DNA from: Spiroplasma endosymbiont of Agriotes lineatus
GTDB lineage: Bacteria > Bacillota_I > Bacilli_A > Mycoplasmatales > Nriv7
Direction of reading: 5' to 3'
DNA: 64,000 nt
NCBI RefSeq assembly: GCF_964019485.1
Contig: NZ_OZ026448.1
Span: 868,001 to 932,000 of the forward strand
Positions 51,729-64,000 of this stretch are shown piece by piece. Every line of letters begins with the position of its first letter. Position 1 is the stretch's first letter. The notes under the pieces are model-generated. The model was not told where the DNA came from. It did no database searches and worked only from the letters and a program-made list of their open reading frames with translations. The position numbers were made by a program, and so were the translations under genes.

Positions 51729-53648
51729 ATGCTAAATAACTATGATGAATCTTCAATTCAAATTCTTGAGGGATTAGATGGTGTTCGTAAACGACCGTCG
51801 ATGTACATTGGGTCAAAAGATAGGAAAGGGTGGCATCATCTCGTATGAGAAATTTTTGATAATTCGATTGATGAAGCATTAGCTGGATATTGTAATGAAA
51901 TTAAGATTACTATTAAAAAAGATGATTCAATTATTGTTGAAGACAATGGTCGGGGGATTCCTACTGGAATGCATAAAAAAGGGAAATCAACACCAGAAGT
52001 TATTTTTACAATGTTACATTCTGGTGGTAAATTTGATGGTAATAGTTATAAAACATCAGGTGGTTTACACGGTGTGGGGGCATCGGTTGTTAATGCGTTA
52101 AGTGAATTTTGTTATATAACAATTTATCGTGATAAAAAAATTTACGAAATTGGTTTTAAAAATGGAGGTCATTTAACACGACATTTAAAATTAATTGGTA
52201 AAACAGTAAAAACTGGTACTGTAGTTCATTTTCGCCCCGATAGTACGATATTTAATAATTTTAAGTTTTCATATTCAATGATTTGTGAGCGAGCTCGCGA
52301 GTCAGCATTATTAATTAGTGGTTTAAAAATTATTGTTGTTGATGAACATAGTAAAAAAGAAGAACAATTTTGTTTTACTAATGGTTTAGAGGAATTTGTT
52401 AAATATTTAATTGCTGATGAAAAAACTATTAGTCCAATTATGCTTTTAAAAGGTGAAATGGATAATGTTCAATTAGAAGTTGGGGTGCAATATATTAATG
52501 CTTATAGTGAAAATATTATTAGTTTTGCTAATAATGTTAAAACTATTGATGGAGGAACACATGTTGTTGGTTTTCGTACTGCCATAACGAAAGTTATTAA
52601 TGATTATGCTAGAACAGAAAATATCTTAAAAGAAAAAGAAAAAAACTTTGAAGGTAGTGATGTTCGTGAAGGATTAACAGCAGTTATTTCGGTACGGATT
52701 CCTGAAAATATGATTCAATATGAAGGACAAACTAAAAGTAAATTAGGAACTAATGAAATTAAAAATATTGTTGATAGTGTTGTCACTAAACAATTTTCTT
52801 TTTGATTACAAGAAAATAAGACTGTTGCTTATGAAATTTTAACAAAAATTATTAAGACTAGAGAAGTAAGAGAAGCTACAAGAAAAGCTCGCGAACAGGC
52901 AAGAGGACAACGACAATCAAAAGGTTTAAAAGACCGAATGTTAATTGGCAAGTTAGCACCAGCGCAAAACCGAAATCCTAATAAAAATGAATTATTTCTT
53001 GTTGAGGGCGATTCTGCTGGCGGCACTGCTAAAATGGGGCGAGCGCGAAGTTTTCAAGCCATTTTATCTTTAAAGGGAAAGATAATTAATGCTGAAAAAT
53101 CTAATTTAGCAACATTATTAAAAAATCCTGAAATTAATATGATTACTAATGCTATTGGTGGCGGCATTGGTGAGCATTTTGATTTAGATGATGTTAATTA
53201 TGATAAAATTATTATTATGACGGATGCTGATGTTGATGGGGCACATATCCAAATTTTATTATTAACTTTCTTTTATCGTTATATGAAGCCTTTAATGGCT
53301 GCGCAAAAGATTTATTTAGCATTACCGCCGTTATATAAAATTAGTAACAAAAAAGCTAGTGAAATTAGTTATGCTTGAAGTCAAAAAGATTTATATAAGC
53401 AATTGGAAAAACAAACTAAAAGTGAAATTCAGCGCTATAAAGGACTTGGAGAAATGAATGCCGATCAATTATGAACAACAACAATGAATCCAGAAACTAG
53501 ACAACTAGTGCAAGTTACTATTGGTGATCGTCATAAAGCTGAAAAAAAGATTATTACTTTAATGGGCGATGATAGTGATAAACGCAAAAAATGAATTGAA
53601 GCTAACATTAATTTTACATTAGAAGATAACTTTGTTATTGCTTCATAA
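51729..53648 (+). CDS. parE: DNA topoisomerase IV subunit B
   Basis: 639 residues. ATPase subunit of topoisomerase IV, which decatenates daughter chromosomes. GHKL ATPase motifs: [14 protein letters not shown] (about 42-55), [17 protein letters not shown] (about 75-90), [21 protein letters not shown] (about 98-118). The TOPRIM domain holds [14 protein letters not shown] and [11 protein letters not shown], then [20 protein letters not shown]. ParE rather than GyrB is supported by the MNADQLW text and the partner gene. Starts 31 bp after the hydrolase relic; ribosome site AAAGGGGTG. Confidence 0.96.
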
Positions 53649-53667
53649 CATATAAGGGGGGGATGAA

Positions 53668-56160
<2,493 letters not shown>

Positions 56161-56514
56161 TTAACTTAAATTCAATTTGTCTTCAAATTTTATCATTAAA
56201 TGTGAAATTGCACTACCCCAATTTTGAACTGGAATCTCTCATTTCTTAACCATATTTTGAAATGCTAAATAAAATATTTTAAAAACTGATGAATCATTAG
56301 GAAAAATCTTTTTATTTTTAACGACTTTTCTTAATTGACTATTAACAGATTCAATCGCATTAGTTGTGTAAATAATCTTTCTAAATTCCTGGGGATATTC
56401 AAGAAAAATTATTAAATTATTTCAGTTATTTTTTCATGATTTAGTAATTTGTGGATACTTTTTATTTTATTTTTCTGAAAAATTGGAATGGCAACCCTTT
56501 TTAGGACACTTTTT

Positions 56515-57349
56515 ATGTAGACTGCCATTTTCTAAATTCAACGGGTGTTAAATAATTTAAGCTGTCGTGAATCCGAATATTGTTGTATCAATTAACAAAA
56601 TCAAATAGTTCGTATTTTAATTGTGTTAAATTTTCAAATTTTTTACCCTTAATAAATTCCGTTTTAAAAGTTTTGTAAGTTGTTTCAGCCACAGCATTAT
56701 CATAAAGACAACCTTTATCTTTATTGCTTAATGATCTTTTAATATTAAAGGTTATTAAAGCTTCATCAATGATTTTATTTTTGAACTAATTACCACGATC
56801 GGTATGAAATAAAGTTATTTGCTTTAATAGTCGTGTTATTTTATGAAAAGCTTGTTGAACTAGTTCAGCGGTTTTGTTTGGCCCGGCATTATATTATAGA
56901 CGATTACTTCGCGATTAAACAAGTCAATTAATAAACAAATATAATGTCATTTTCCTCCAACTTAACTTGCACATATGTTAAATCACTAACAACAACTTCA
57001 TTAAGTTTTTTGTCATTAAATTCACGATTTAAAACATTACTAATTTGGGCATTATTAGTTGTTGTTTTATGATTACGATATTTTAATTTGGTGTATCTAG
57101 AGTATCTAGAAACCAAATTATTTTTGATCATAATGCATCTGATTTTTCGCCGCGATAAGATGATATCTTTTCTTATTAAAACAGCTTTAATTTTACGGGC
57201 CCCATAAATTTTGCGACTTTTATTAAATGTATTGACAATTTCTTGTTCATAATTATTAACTTGCTTGTTAGTGCATTTATTAGGTTGATAATAATAATAC
57301 GTTGATTTTGATAAACCCAAAATCTTACATATTTTCCTCACTGAATATT
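56515..57349 (-). pseudogene. IS3 transposase OrfB, second lineage, broken
   Basis: The first 137 codons are open (MRKICKILGLSKSTYYYYQP ... VVVSDLTYVQVK), followed by frameshifts; FHTDRGN-like and CLYDNAVAETTYKTFKTEFI pieces with the remaining catalytic residues follow in other frames. Confidence 0.8.
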
Positions 57350-57373
57350 TGTTATTGTTGTTATTAATTATTG

Positions 57374-57649
57374 TTATTTTTTGGCCATTATCAGTGCCGC
57401 TTGCTTTAAAATATCGTTTTTAATTCGTAATTGTTTTAATTCTTTTCGTAAGTAAATTAATTTATTTTCTTCATTACTTCGATTATCTTTTGCTTTAAAA
57501 TAATCAGAATTATTGAATGATTTTATTCAATTATAAATAGCAGATTTTGAAATACCATATTAATTAATAATTTCAATAATGCTTTTCCCGTTTTGGTAAA
57601 GCATGACAATTTGTTTTTTAAATTCATCTGTATATGAATTTTTGCCCAT
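57374..57649 (-). pseudogene. IS3 transposase OrfA, second lineage, nonsense codon
   Basis: [20 protein letters not shown], then TAA in SIIEIIN-stop-YGISKSAI; otherwise open to MAKK. Confidence 0.75.
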
Positions 57650-57774
57650 TTTTATATTCCTACTTTCTTAATAATTTTATTTTATTTGAAAGTCCACATA
57701 AATATGGTCCAACTTATTGTAACCTATCCAATGTCAATGTTTTTCATAGTAAATTACCTTTCTTATAGATAAAC

Positions 57775-57880
57775 TAAGTTAGTTAACTAAGTTAACTAAC
57801 TTAGTTTTTTAAACACTTATATATCGCAGATTTAAGTGTTTAAAAAACTTTGTTAGTAAATTTTGTTTTTTAATTAGATA
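57775..57880. repeat. Plectrovirus-type regulatory region relic with 15-bp inverted repeat
   Basis: AACTAAGTTAGTTAACTAAG palindromes followed by a perfect 15-bp inverted repeat (TTTTTTAAACACTTA, 57805-57819, with its complement 57833-57847). The pattern parallels 27110-27250 next to the phage cluster. Confidence 0.45.
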
Positions 57881-57933
57881 AAGATTTTAATAATTTTAAA
57901 CTTAACATACCCCCATATAGAAATTTTTACACT

Positions 57934-58145
57934 TTAATATTCGCGCCCTACCTTTGGAACTAATTTAATAGCGTGTATATTTTTAGGAAACCCATCTATT
58001 CATTTTTTTATTGCAAAATGAAACAAATTGCTATAGCTAATAGGGCGTTATCTATTAACTGGTAAACTTCTTTTGGTTATGGCGACCACCCATAACTTAT
58101 CGTGCTTTAATACATACCAACATTATTAATTCACTTATATTTAAT
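57934..58145 (-). pseudogene. Possible plectrovirus replication-gene fragment
   Basis: An open minus-strand stretch reads WYVLKHDKLWVVAITKRSLP VN, then TAA, then RPISYSNLFHFAIKKWIDGF PKNIHAIKLVPKVGREY. The composition looks coding and it adjoins phage-type regulatory repeats; plectroviruses encode a replication protein missing from the 19.9-27.4-kb cluster. Assignment is a guess. Confidence 0.35.
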
Positions 58146-58185
58146 TTTCAAAGAACAAAATTTTAACACCTTATAAAATAAAAAG

Positions 58186-58256
58186 ACAATCATTACTGAC
58201 TGTCTCAATACTTATTCAAATATTTGCCCACCTAATAAAATTTTATGCATCCTTTA
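58186..58256. repeat. Terminator-like hairpin and M-type end relic
   Basis: AGACAATCATTACTGACTGTCT hairpin (58186-58206), then CCCACCTAATAAAATTTTAT GCATCC (58227-58252), a degenerate copy of the M-element terminus, just upstream of pfkA. Confidence 0.4.
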
Positions 58257-58331
58257 ATAAATTAGTATATTATGGAGAACATATTTTTGTTATGATTAAA
58301 ATATCAATTATTTAGAAAGGATAAATTAAAA

Positions 58332-59261
58332 ATGGAAAAATTAATGAAAAAAGTTGCGATATTAACTTCTGGAGGCGATGCTCCAGGAATGAATAATGCG
58401 GTGGCACAAATAATTAAAAGATCAATAGCAAATAATATCTTGCCTTACATTGTTAGGGATGGTTATGAAGGTTTAACACAAGGTTGAATTGAAGAAACTA
58501 ATGAAGATTTTGCAAGAAAAATTATTAATAATGGGGGAACAGCGATTGGTACCACTCGTTATCCTGAATTTACAAAGGAAGAAGTAAGGCAACGAGCGAT
58601 TAATAATTTAAAACAATTAGAAATTAATAATTTAATTGTTATTGGTGGTGATGGTAGTTATCAAGGTGCTAATAAATTAGCAGTAATGGGATTAAATTGC
58701 ATTGGTTTGCCAGGAACAATAGATAATGATATTGTATCAAGTGATTTTACTATTGGTTTTGATACCGCATTAAATACAGTTATTGAAGCGATTGATCGTG
58801 TTCGTGATACTAATGAATCTCATAATCGTTGTGGAATTATTGAAGTTATGGGTCGTTATTGTGGAGATATTGCGATGCTTGCGGGAACTGGTTGTGGTGT
58901 GGAAATTATTAGTACATCAGAAAATAAATTAACAGAAGAAGAAATTATTCAACAAACTAAAAAATGCTATGAGCAAAAATATCGTTCGGTAATTATTGTT
59001 GTAACGGAAAAACTTTATGATGTTCATCAATTGGCTAAAGAAGTTGAAAAAGTTAGTGGTTATGTTACGCGAGCAACAGTCTTAGGACATATTCAAAGAG
59101 GTGGTATGCCAACAGCAATGGATCGCTATTTAGGAACAATTTTAGGAACTGAAGCTATTAAGCAATTAATTGCTGGTAATACTGGGATTTGTATTGGATT
59201 AAGTGGAAATGGTTTACAAAGTTATTCTTTTGCTAAAGCATTAGCAATGAAACGAAAATAA
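58332..59261 (+). CDS. pfkA: 6-phosphofructokinase
   Basis: 309 residues, slightly shorter at the C-terminus than the usual ~320. Phosphorylates fructose-6-phosphate in glycolysis, the main energy pathway of spiroplasmas. ATP site LTSGGDAPGMNN, GGTAIGTTRYPEF, IGGDGSYQGANKL, catalytic PGTIDNDI with Asp, EVMGRYCGDIAMLAG, and HIQRGGMPTAMDRYLG. Ribosome site AGAAAGGATAA; an alternative start at the fifth codon (Met) is possible. Stands alone; pyk, its usual partner in relatives, is not downstream here. Confidence 0.96.
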
Positions 59262-59312
59262 GCTAGTCATCATTATTCATCATTAATCATAAAATATACA
59301 AGGAGTAAATTA

Positions 59313-60195
59313 ATGGAAAATAATAATTATGAAATTTCTATTAGTGGATTAACCAAAAAGTTTAAAAAACAAGTTGATATTAATAACATTACTATTAAAG
59401 TAAATAGTGGTGAAATTCGTGGTTTTATTGGACCTAATGGTAGTGGAAAAACAACAACAATTAAATGTTTAATCAGTTCAATTATTCCTAATAGTGGTGA
59501 AATACAAATTGATGGCAAAGATAAGATGCTGCACTGTAAGGCAGCTAAAGAAGTTTTGGGATATATTCCTGAAAATGCTCGTTTTCCAACGCACTTATCA
59601 ACATATAAATGTTTAACTTGAATGAGTTTTTTACGAGGAAACGATTGAAAAAAAAGTAAAAAGGAAGCTAAAGCATCATTAGAACAATTAAATTTATAAA
59701 AGTTTCAACGAAAAAATACTAATAGTTTTTCTTCCGGAATGAAAAAAAGTTGTTATTAGCACAAGCTCTTATTTCTAATTATAAAATATTAATTTTAGAT
59801 GAACCAGCAGCTAATTTAGATCAAACAGCAAGAACGGAATTACTTGATGAATTAATTAAAATTAAACTTCGTGATATGGGAAAAATTTTTTTGATTTGGT
59901 TGCATTTAGTTTTCTTAGGTATTTTAAAAAAAGAAAAAAACCCTGATAAACCCTGATAAACTTTGATAAAGTTGCTTATTATTTTTTAGAAGTAAAATTT
60001 GAAGACAGAGTGAATTTAAGTTAATTACTTAGAAACACAGTTAATTGGACAGCCCCGAAAATTTTTGATTTTAAAGATTTTGTTAGAATTGTTATTCAAT
60101 CATTACAAGCAAATACCATTGTTGGTAATTTTGATAAGGTATTAACAGATGATGAATATGAAAACTATATTAATGAAAAACATATTAAAGAATAA
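59313..60195 (+). pseudogene. ABC transporter ATP-binding protein, broken
   Basis: MENNNYEISISGLTKKFKKQ, Walker A FIGPNGSGKTTTIKCLISSI, then a TAA after LEQLNL, a frameshift at SFSSGMKK (signature), and Walker B ILILDEPAANLDQTARTEL. At 59899-60056 a repeat end and an IS256 terminus replace part of the gene; the original C-terminus (FKDFVRIVIQSLQANTIVGN ... NEKHIKE) resumes behind them. Resembles ABC-2-type exporters' ATPases. Confidence 0.85.
59899..60056 (+). mobile_element. Composite scar: R/M element end plus IS256 terminus (copy 5)
   Basis: GGTTGCATTTAGTTTTCTTA GG starts the scar; then a short triple repeat (CCCTGATAAA, CCCTGATAAA, CTTTGATAAA at 59941-59970); then the IS256 3' terminus from 59998 to GGACAGCCCC at 60056. 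Probably the join left by a deletion between two elements. Confidence 0.65.
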
Positions 60196-60281
60196 TAAAA
60201 TATTTGAATTAAGCATATTTTCTATTTAATAAAAAATATGCTTTCTTTTATGCTAAAATTAACAATAATGGTGGTAAAGAT

Positions 60282-60698
60282 ATGAAAAAAAACTCACAGC
60301 ACAATATAAGAAAAAACATAATTTTTTTTGTCTATCAACAACAATTATTAAATTATGACTTAGAAACAATTATTAAAAAAATTAAAGAAAACGAAGAAGA
60401 TTTTAATTCGAAAATTGTTAATAATTTAGTCAATCTTTTTGAACAACGAAAGATTATAATTAAAATTATTAATAAATACTTAAAAGTAGGGTGACATTTT
60501 TCTAAATTATCTAATTTAGAGCAAGGGATTTTATTATGAGCAACTTATGAACTACTTATTTTAAAGGAAAATTCAGGAATTATTATTAATGAAGCAGTTC
60601 TTATTACTAAAAAGTATTTTTTCAATACTGAATATAAATATATTAATGGCATTTTGCAAAGTATTGCTAATAATGCTAATAATGAGAAAATTGACTAA
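60282..60698 (+). CDS. nusB: Transcription antitermination factor NusB
   Basis: 138 residues. Binds boxA RNA with S10 in rRNA antitermination. C-terminal half is typical: YLKVGWHFSKLSNLEQGILLWATYELLILKEN, then IINEAVLITKKYFFNTEYKY INGILQSIA. Two Trp are TGA-coded. It begins a run with the next gene (5 bp gap) and tlyA, as in other mollicutes and firmicutes (nusB-ispA-tlyA neighbourhood). Confidence 0.88.
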
Positions 60699-60703
60699 CA
60701 AGG

Positions 60704-61447
60704 ATGACAACTATGGGAAATGAATTACTGAAGAAATCTATTAGATTAGCAAAAAAAACATTAACTAAAACCATAAAACAAACAAATAATCCAGAAGTTA
60801 TCCAAGATGGTTTATATATTTTAAATGTTGTTACTAAACATAGTATTTTTATGCAAACATTAGGATTATTAATTGTTAATGAAAAATTAAGTCCGAAGTT
60901 ATTTATTCGTCATTTAATTTCTTGCAAAGCTGTGGTTTGTAGTCAAATTTATCTTTTTGACTTAGAAATTAAAAAAATTAAAAATCTGAAAGTAATTAAT
61001 GAATTTTTTCAAAACTTAGCAATTAGTTCTGCGATTAAATCACCAATTGAATTACAACTACAAGATATTTATAATAGTAAAATTAAAAATATTGATGAGT
61101 TAAAAGGTTTAGGGGTAGTAAGAAATGAAAAATTTTATCTTCTTGCCCATCTGATTGGTAATTCATTTGAATCAATAGCAATTTTTAATCACAAAAAAAA
61201 TAACAAAACTTATTATAATTTTGGTTTTTATTTAGCATTATATTTTTTATTACATCGTGAAACCTTAGCCCGAAAAGCTAAAATTCCTTCATTATTAGAC
61301 CAATTGCCAACACAAAACCTTTTAATTATAAAACTTAATATTATGGAAAAATATATTAATGCCATTGCCACAATATATCCTTTAGAACTTAATGAATTTA
61401 TAATTCTCAATAATAAATCAATAAACAAAATGAAAAATTTATCATAA
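60704..61447 (+). CDS. Protein resembling a polyprenyl diphosphate synthase without its Asp-rich motifs
   Basis: 247 residues. It occupies the ispA position between nusB and tlyA. The C-terminal part (EKFYLLAHLIGNSFESIAIF ... YYNFGFYLALYFLLHRETL) can be laid over IspA's KT..LF..A..LGAI...LR.YG.NLG.AFQI.DDILD, with HRET where the second DDxxD should be; no first DDxxD is seen. All-helical, no Trp. So either a much diverged, inactive relative or another helical protein. Intact frame and tight spacing (5 bp after nusB, 15 bp before tlyA) argue it is expressed. The homology is my inference from position and pattern. Confidence 0.5.
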   Translation: MTTMGNELLKKSIRLAKKTLTKTIKQTNNPEVIQDGLYILNVVTKHSIFMQTLGLLIVNEKLSPKLFIRHLISCKAVVCSQIYLFDLEIKKIKNLKVINEFFQNLAISSAIKSPIELQLQDIYNSKIKNIDELKGLGVVRNEKFYLLAHLIGNSFESIAIFNHKKNNKTYYNFGFYLALYFLLHRETLARKAKIPSLLDQLPTQNLLIIKLNIMEKYINAIATIYPLELNEFIILNNKSINKMKNLS

Positions 61448-61462
61448 GAAAAAAGAGCAACA

Positions 61463-62278
61463 ATGGAAAAAATCCGATTAGATGTATTATTAGTTCAAAA
61501 AGAATTATTTTATTCCCGAACTGAAGCTCAAAGTGCCATTATTAATCATCAAGTACTTGTAAATGATGAATTAATTATTAAGTCAGGAACTTTGGTTGCT
61601 CTTAACAGTATTATTAGAATAAAAAAACAAGATAATCAATTTGTTTCTCGTGGTGGATATAAATTAAATAAAGCTCTTCAAGAATTTAATATTAATTTAA
61701 AAAATCTTGTATGTTTAGATATCGGTTCTTCTACTGGTGGTTTTACTGATTGTATGTTACAAAATAAAGCAAAATTGGTTTATAGTTTAGATGTCGGTAC
61801 TAATCAATTAGCTTGAAAACTACGAACTCACCCCAAAATAATTGTTATGGAAAACACTAATTTTCGTTATGCCAAGAAAGAAATGTTTAAAAATAATATT
61901 AGTTTTTGTGCTATTGATGTCGCCTTTATTTCATTAACAAAAATTATTCCGGTTTTAACAGAAATTTTAATGCCTCAAGGTCAATTAGTTTGTTTAATTA
62001 AACCACAATTCGAAAGTAGCAGAACGCAAATTGAAAAGGGGGGCGTTGTTAAAGATCCCATAGTACATTATCAAGTATTAAACAATTTAATTGCTTTTTT
62101 TAAAGAATATGGTTTTTCTTTACAAGGTTTAATTTATAGTCCAATCGTTGGCCACAAGAAAGGAAATATTGAATATTTAGCTTATTTATCTTTCAATAAG
62201 CTTTTAAAAAGCAAACAAATTAATGTTATAAAATTAGTAGATAATGCTTTTAATGACCTTAAAAATACCACCAAATAG
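61463..62278 (+). CDS. tlyA: TlyA family 2'-O-methyltransferase (rRNA) / hemolysin A homologue
   Basis: 271 residues. N-terminal S4 RNA-binding domain (MEKIRLDVLLVQKELFYSRT EAQSAI...), then FVSRGGYKLNKALQEF and a SAM-dependent methyltransferase fold (VCLDIGSSTGGFTDCMLQ, about 84-101; LDVGTNQLAWKLRTHPK; FCAIDVAFISLTKIIPVL; LIKPQFESSR). TlyA proteins 2'-O-methylate 16S/23S rRNA cytidines; some were called hemolysins. Start ATG follows a weak AAAAGAGCAAC ribosome site. Confidence 0.94.
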
Positions 62279-62311
62279 ATTCTATATTAACTAAAAAGGA
62301 TAAGTTAAAAG

Positions 62312-63031
62312 ATGAAAGTAATATTTTATATTGATATGAATGCTTTTTTTGCTAGTTGTCATAAAGTTGTTGATCCAAGTATTGCTTACAAACCTATTGT
62401 TGTTAAGTACTCAATCCAGAAGAGCAATTGTCGCTTCAGCTAACTAACTATGAAGCCGGCGGAGAAAATATAATATTAAAAAACCGCCCCGCCAGCCTTT
62501 ATATCAAGCAAAAGCGTTATGTCCGATGTCCGACATTAATTTGTATTAACAACAACCGTAAACTTTATATTGATATTGAGTATTCACATAAAATTTTCAA
62601 TTTATTAGTAAATAATTTTACCAATAAAGTAGAAATAACTTCTATTGATGAATACTGTTTAGACGCAACTAATATTTATCTTCAATATAATAAATACATT
62701 TGAATGCGCTAAAGCAATCCAAAACAATATTTTAAATTCATTAAATTTACCTTGTAGTATTGAAATTTCTTATAACAAATTTTTAGCTAAAATGGCATCA
62801 AAAGTTAATAAACCATTAGAAATATTTATTTTTAAACCTCATAATATCAAAACTGAACTATGACCATTAGATATTAAAGAAATATCTGGTATCGGCAAAA
62901 AACAACTGAAAAATTAAAAAATATTAATATTAATACTATTGGTGACTTCGCAACTAGCAATAATAACTAAGATTTACAAGAAATAATAGGAAGGGGGTTA
63001 TTTTGTTCTTCAACAAATATATATATAGTTC
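62312..63031 (+). pseudogene. dinB: Y-family DNA polymerase IV (D inB-type), broken and truncated by IS256
   Basis: MKVIFYIDMNAFFASCHKVV carries the first catalytic Asp; then frameshifts, YNKFLAKMASKVNKP and the second motif TSIDEYCLDATN (catalytic Asp-Glu). ISGIGKKQLKN (helix-hairpin-helix) is followed by a stop and the gene ends at the IS256 terminus at 63032. Error-prone translesion polymerase lost here. Ribosome site AAAAAGGATAAG. Confidence 0.85.
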
Positions 63032-64000
63032 GGGGCTGTCCAAAATTCCGTGTCTCGATAATTCATTCTAAATTATACTTAAACGAAGGAGAACAGAAAA
63101 TGACAAAAAAAATAAAAAAAGAACCTGATGCAATTGCTAAAGTTGTTGATTATTTTTTAGAAAATATTGATAATCCACAAGATTTATTTAAAAGTAATAA
63201 TATTTTTCAGGAATTTATCAAAAAATTAACTGAAAGAATGTTAAATGCAGAAATTAAAGATCATCTTGAAACAGATGATAACTATAACAAAAGAAATGGC
63301 AAAACACAAAAAACCATTATTACTAAAAATGGTTCAATCGTAATTGATGTACCAAGAGATCGAAATAGTACTTTTGAACCAGTAATTATTCCAAAAAGAC
63401 AAAGAAAATTTGATAACTTTGATCAAAAAGTAATTTCTTTATATGCAAGAGGAATGACAATTTCTGATATCAAAGCACAATTGCAATAATTCTATCACGG
63501 AGCAGAAGTTTCAGAAAGTTTAATTAGTCAAATAACTGATGATATTATTGAAGAAGTTAAAATGTGACAAGCTAAACCTTTAGAGAAGGTTTATCCGATT
63601 GTTTATTTTGATTGTATTGTTGTTAAAGTAAAGCAAGATAAACGAATAATAAATAAAGCAGTTTATCTTGCCTTAGGAATTAATATAAATGGCTTAAAAG
63701 ATATTTTAGGAATGTGAATTAGCGAGAATGAGGGAGCCAAATTTTGACTTAATAATCTTACGGAAATGAAAAATCGCGGATTACAAGATATTCTTGTTGC
63801 TTGTAGTGATAATTTAACAAGAATGTCTGATGCAATAGAAGCTGTTTTTCCAAAAACACAGCACCAATTATGCATTGTTCATCAAATTCGTAATAGTTTA
63901 AAATTTATTCCTTACAAAGATCGCAAACTTGTATTGTAGCTAATGATTTAAAATCAATTTATACAGCAATTAATGAAGAAATAGCGTTAGTTGCTTTAGA
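63032..64000 (+). mobile_element. IS256-family element, copy 6, continues past the window
   Basis: Plus strand; starts GGGGCTGTCCAAAATTCCGT. The right end lies beyond the window. Confidence 0.88.
63100..64000 (+). pseudogene. IS256/Mutator-type transposase, broken (copy 6)
   Basis: MTKKIKKEPDAIAKVVDYFL, intact at the two spots where copies 1-2 are shifted, so it shows the original N-terminus. A TAA follows KAQLQ (63487), and an insertion near 63930 shifts the frame after KDRKLV. Catalytic Asp in VYFDCIVVK and VACSDNLTRM remain. Confidence 0.85.

Larger units (their letters stand above)
56484..57730 (-). mobile_element. Second-lineage IS3-family element, decayed
   Basis: 1247 bp with ends TGGAATGGCAACCC and (inward) TGGATAGGTTACAAT. 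About 60-70% like copies A-F by eye and clearly the parent type of the relic at 30650. Both genes broken. Confidence 0.85.

Overview
The window looks like Spiroplasma chromosome, most likely from the S. citri group. It is extremely AT-rich, UGA is read as tryptophan throughout (valS, parC, fakA and plsX only stay open if TGA is Trp), and it carries a decayed plectrovirus (SpV1-type) prophage together with many insertion sequences. The species is inferred, not proven. Accessory DNA dominates, and a large share of the non-core genes are broken by frameshifts, nonsense codons or insertions.

Layout. 1-900: 5' end of glyS with its promoter. 1180-17708: an IS-bounded tandem duplication. Three same-orientation IS3-family (IS150-like) copies enclose two near-identical ~6.45-kb segments, each carrying an aldo/keto reductase pseudogene, tRNA-Ser(GGA), a decayed tRNA-Thr-like gene, broken membrane-protein genes split by an IS256-family element, a small membrane protein and an IS5-like transposase remnant. 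17917-19821: an intact secreted protein with a C-terminal region resembling ETX/MTX2 aerolysin-type pore-forming toxins. 19924-27400: the plectrovirus remnant, all on the minus strand (transposase, adsorption-protein gene, small membrane proteins, Zot-like ATPase, coat-like protein), plus a lipoprotein that displays a copy of the adsorption-protein domain. 27432-39415: IS copies interleaved with rplK-rplA, valS and membrane or secreted proteins. 39623-41496: a lipoprotein and a decayed IS256 copy. 41501-45243: the core operon yloU-fakA-plsX-rnc. 45317-49323: an ABC exporter pseudogene, a hypothetical gene and two divergent tRNA units (Met-Pro-Arg and His). 49817-56160: plsY (frameshifted), a hydrolase pseudogene, and parE-parC. 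56130-58256: IS and phage relics. 58332-62278: pfkA, a broken ABC ATPase, nusB, a polyprenyl-synthase-like relic and tlyA. 62312-64000: dinB cut by another IS256 copy.

Working relations. fakA and plsX/plsY belong to fatty-acid activation and phosphatidic-acid synthesis; parE-parC form topoisomerase IV; rplK-rplA, tRNAs, glyS and valS serve translation; rnc and nusB serve RNA processing.

The most unusual signal is a family of short terminal-inverted-repeat elements (here called R and M). Their ends lie 11-16 bp upstream of the -35 box of six recognisable promoters (glyS, rplK, a membrane-protein gene, an 84-aa membrane protein gene, tRNA-His and the tRNA-Arg/Pro/Met unit), and the R type carries its own outward-facing promoter. 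This is the signature of promoter-targeted transposition, known from TnGBS-type/Mutator-like transposases, and no transposase for it is visible here.
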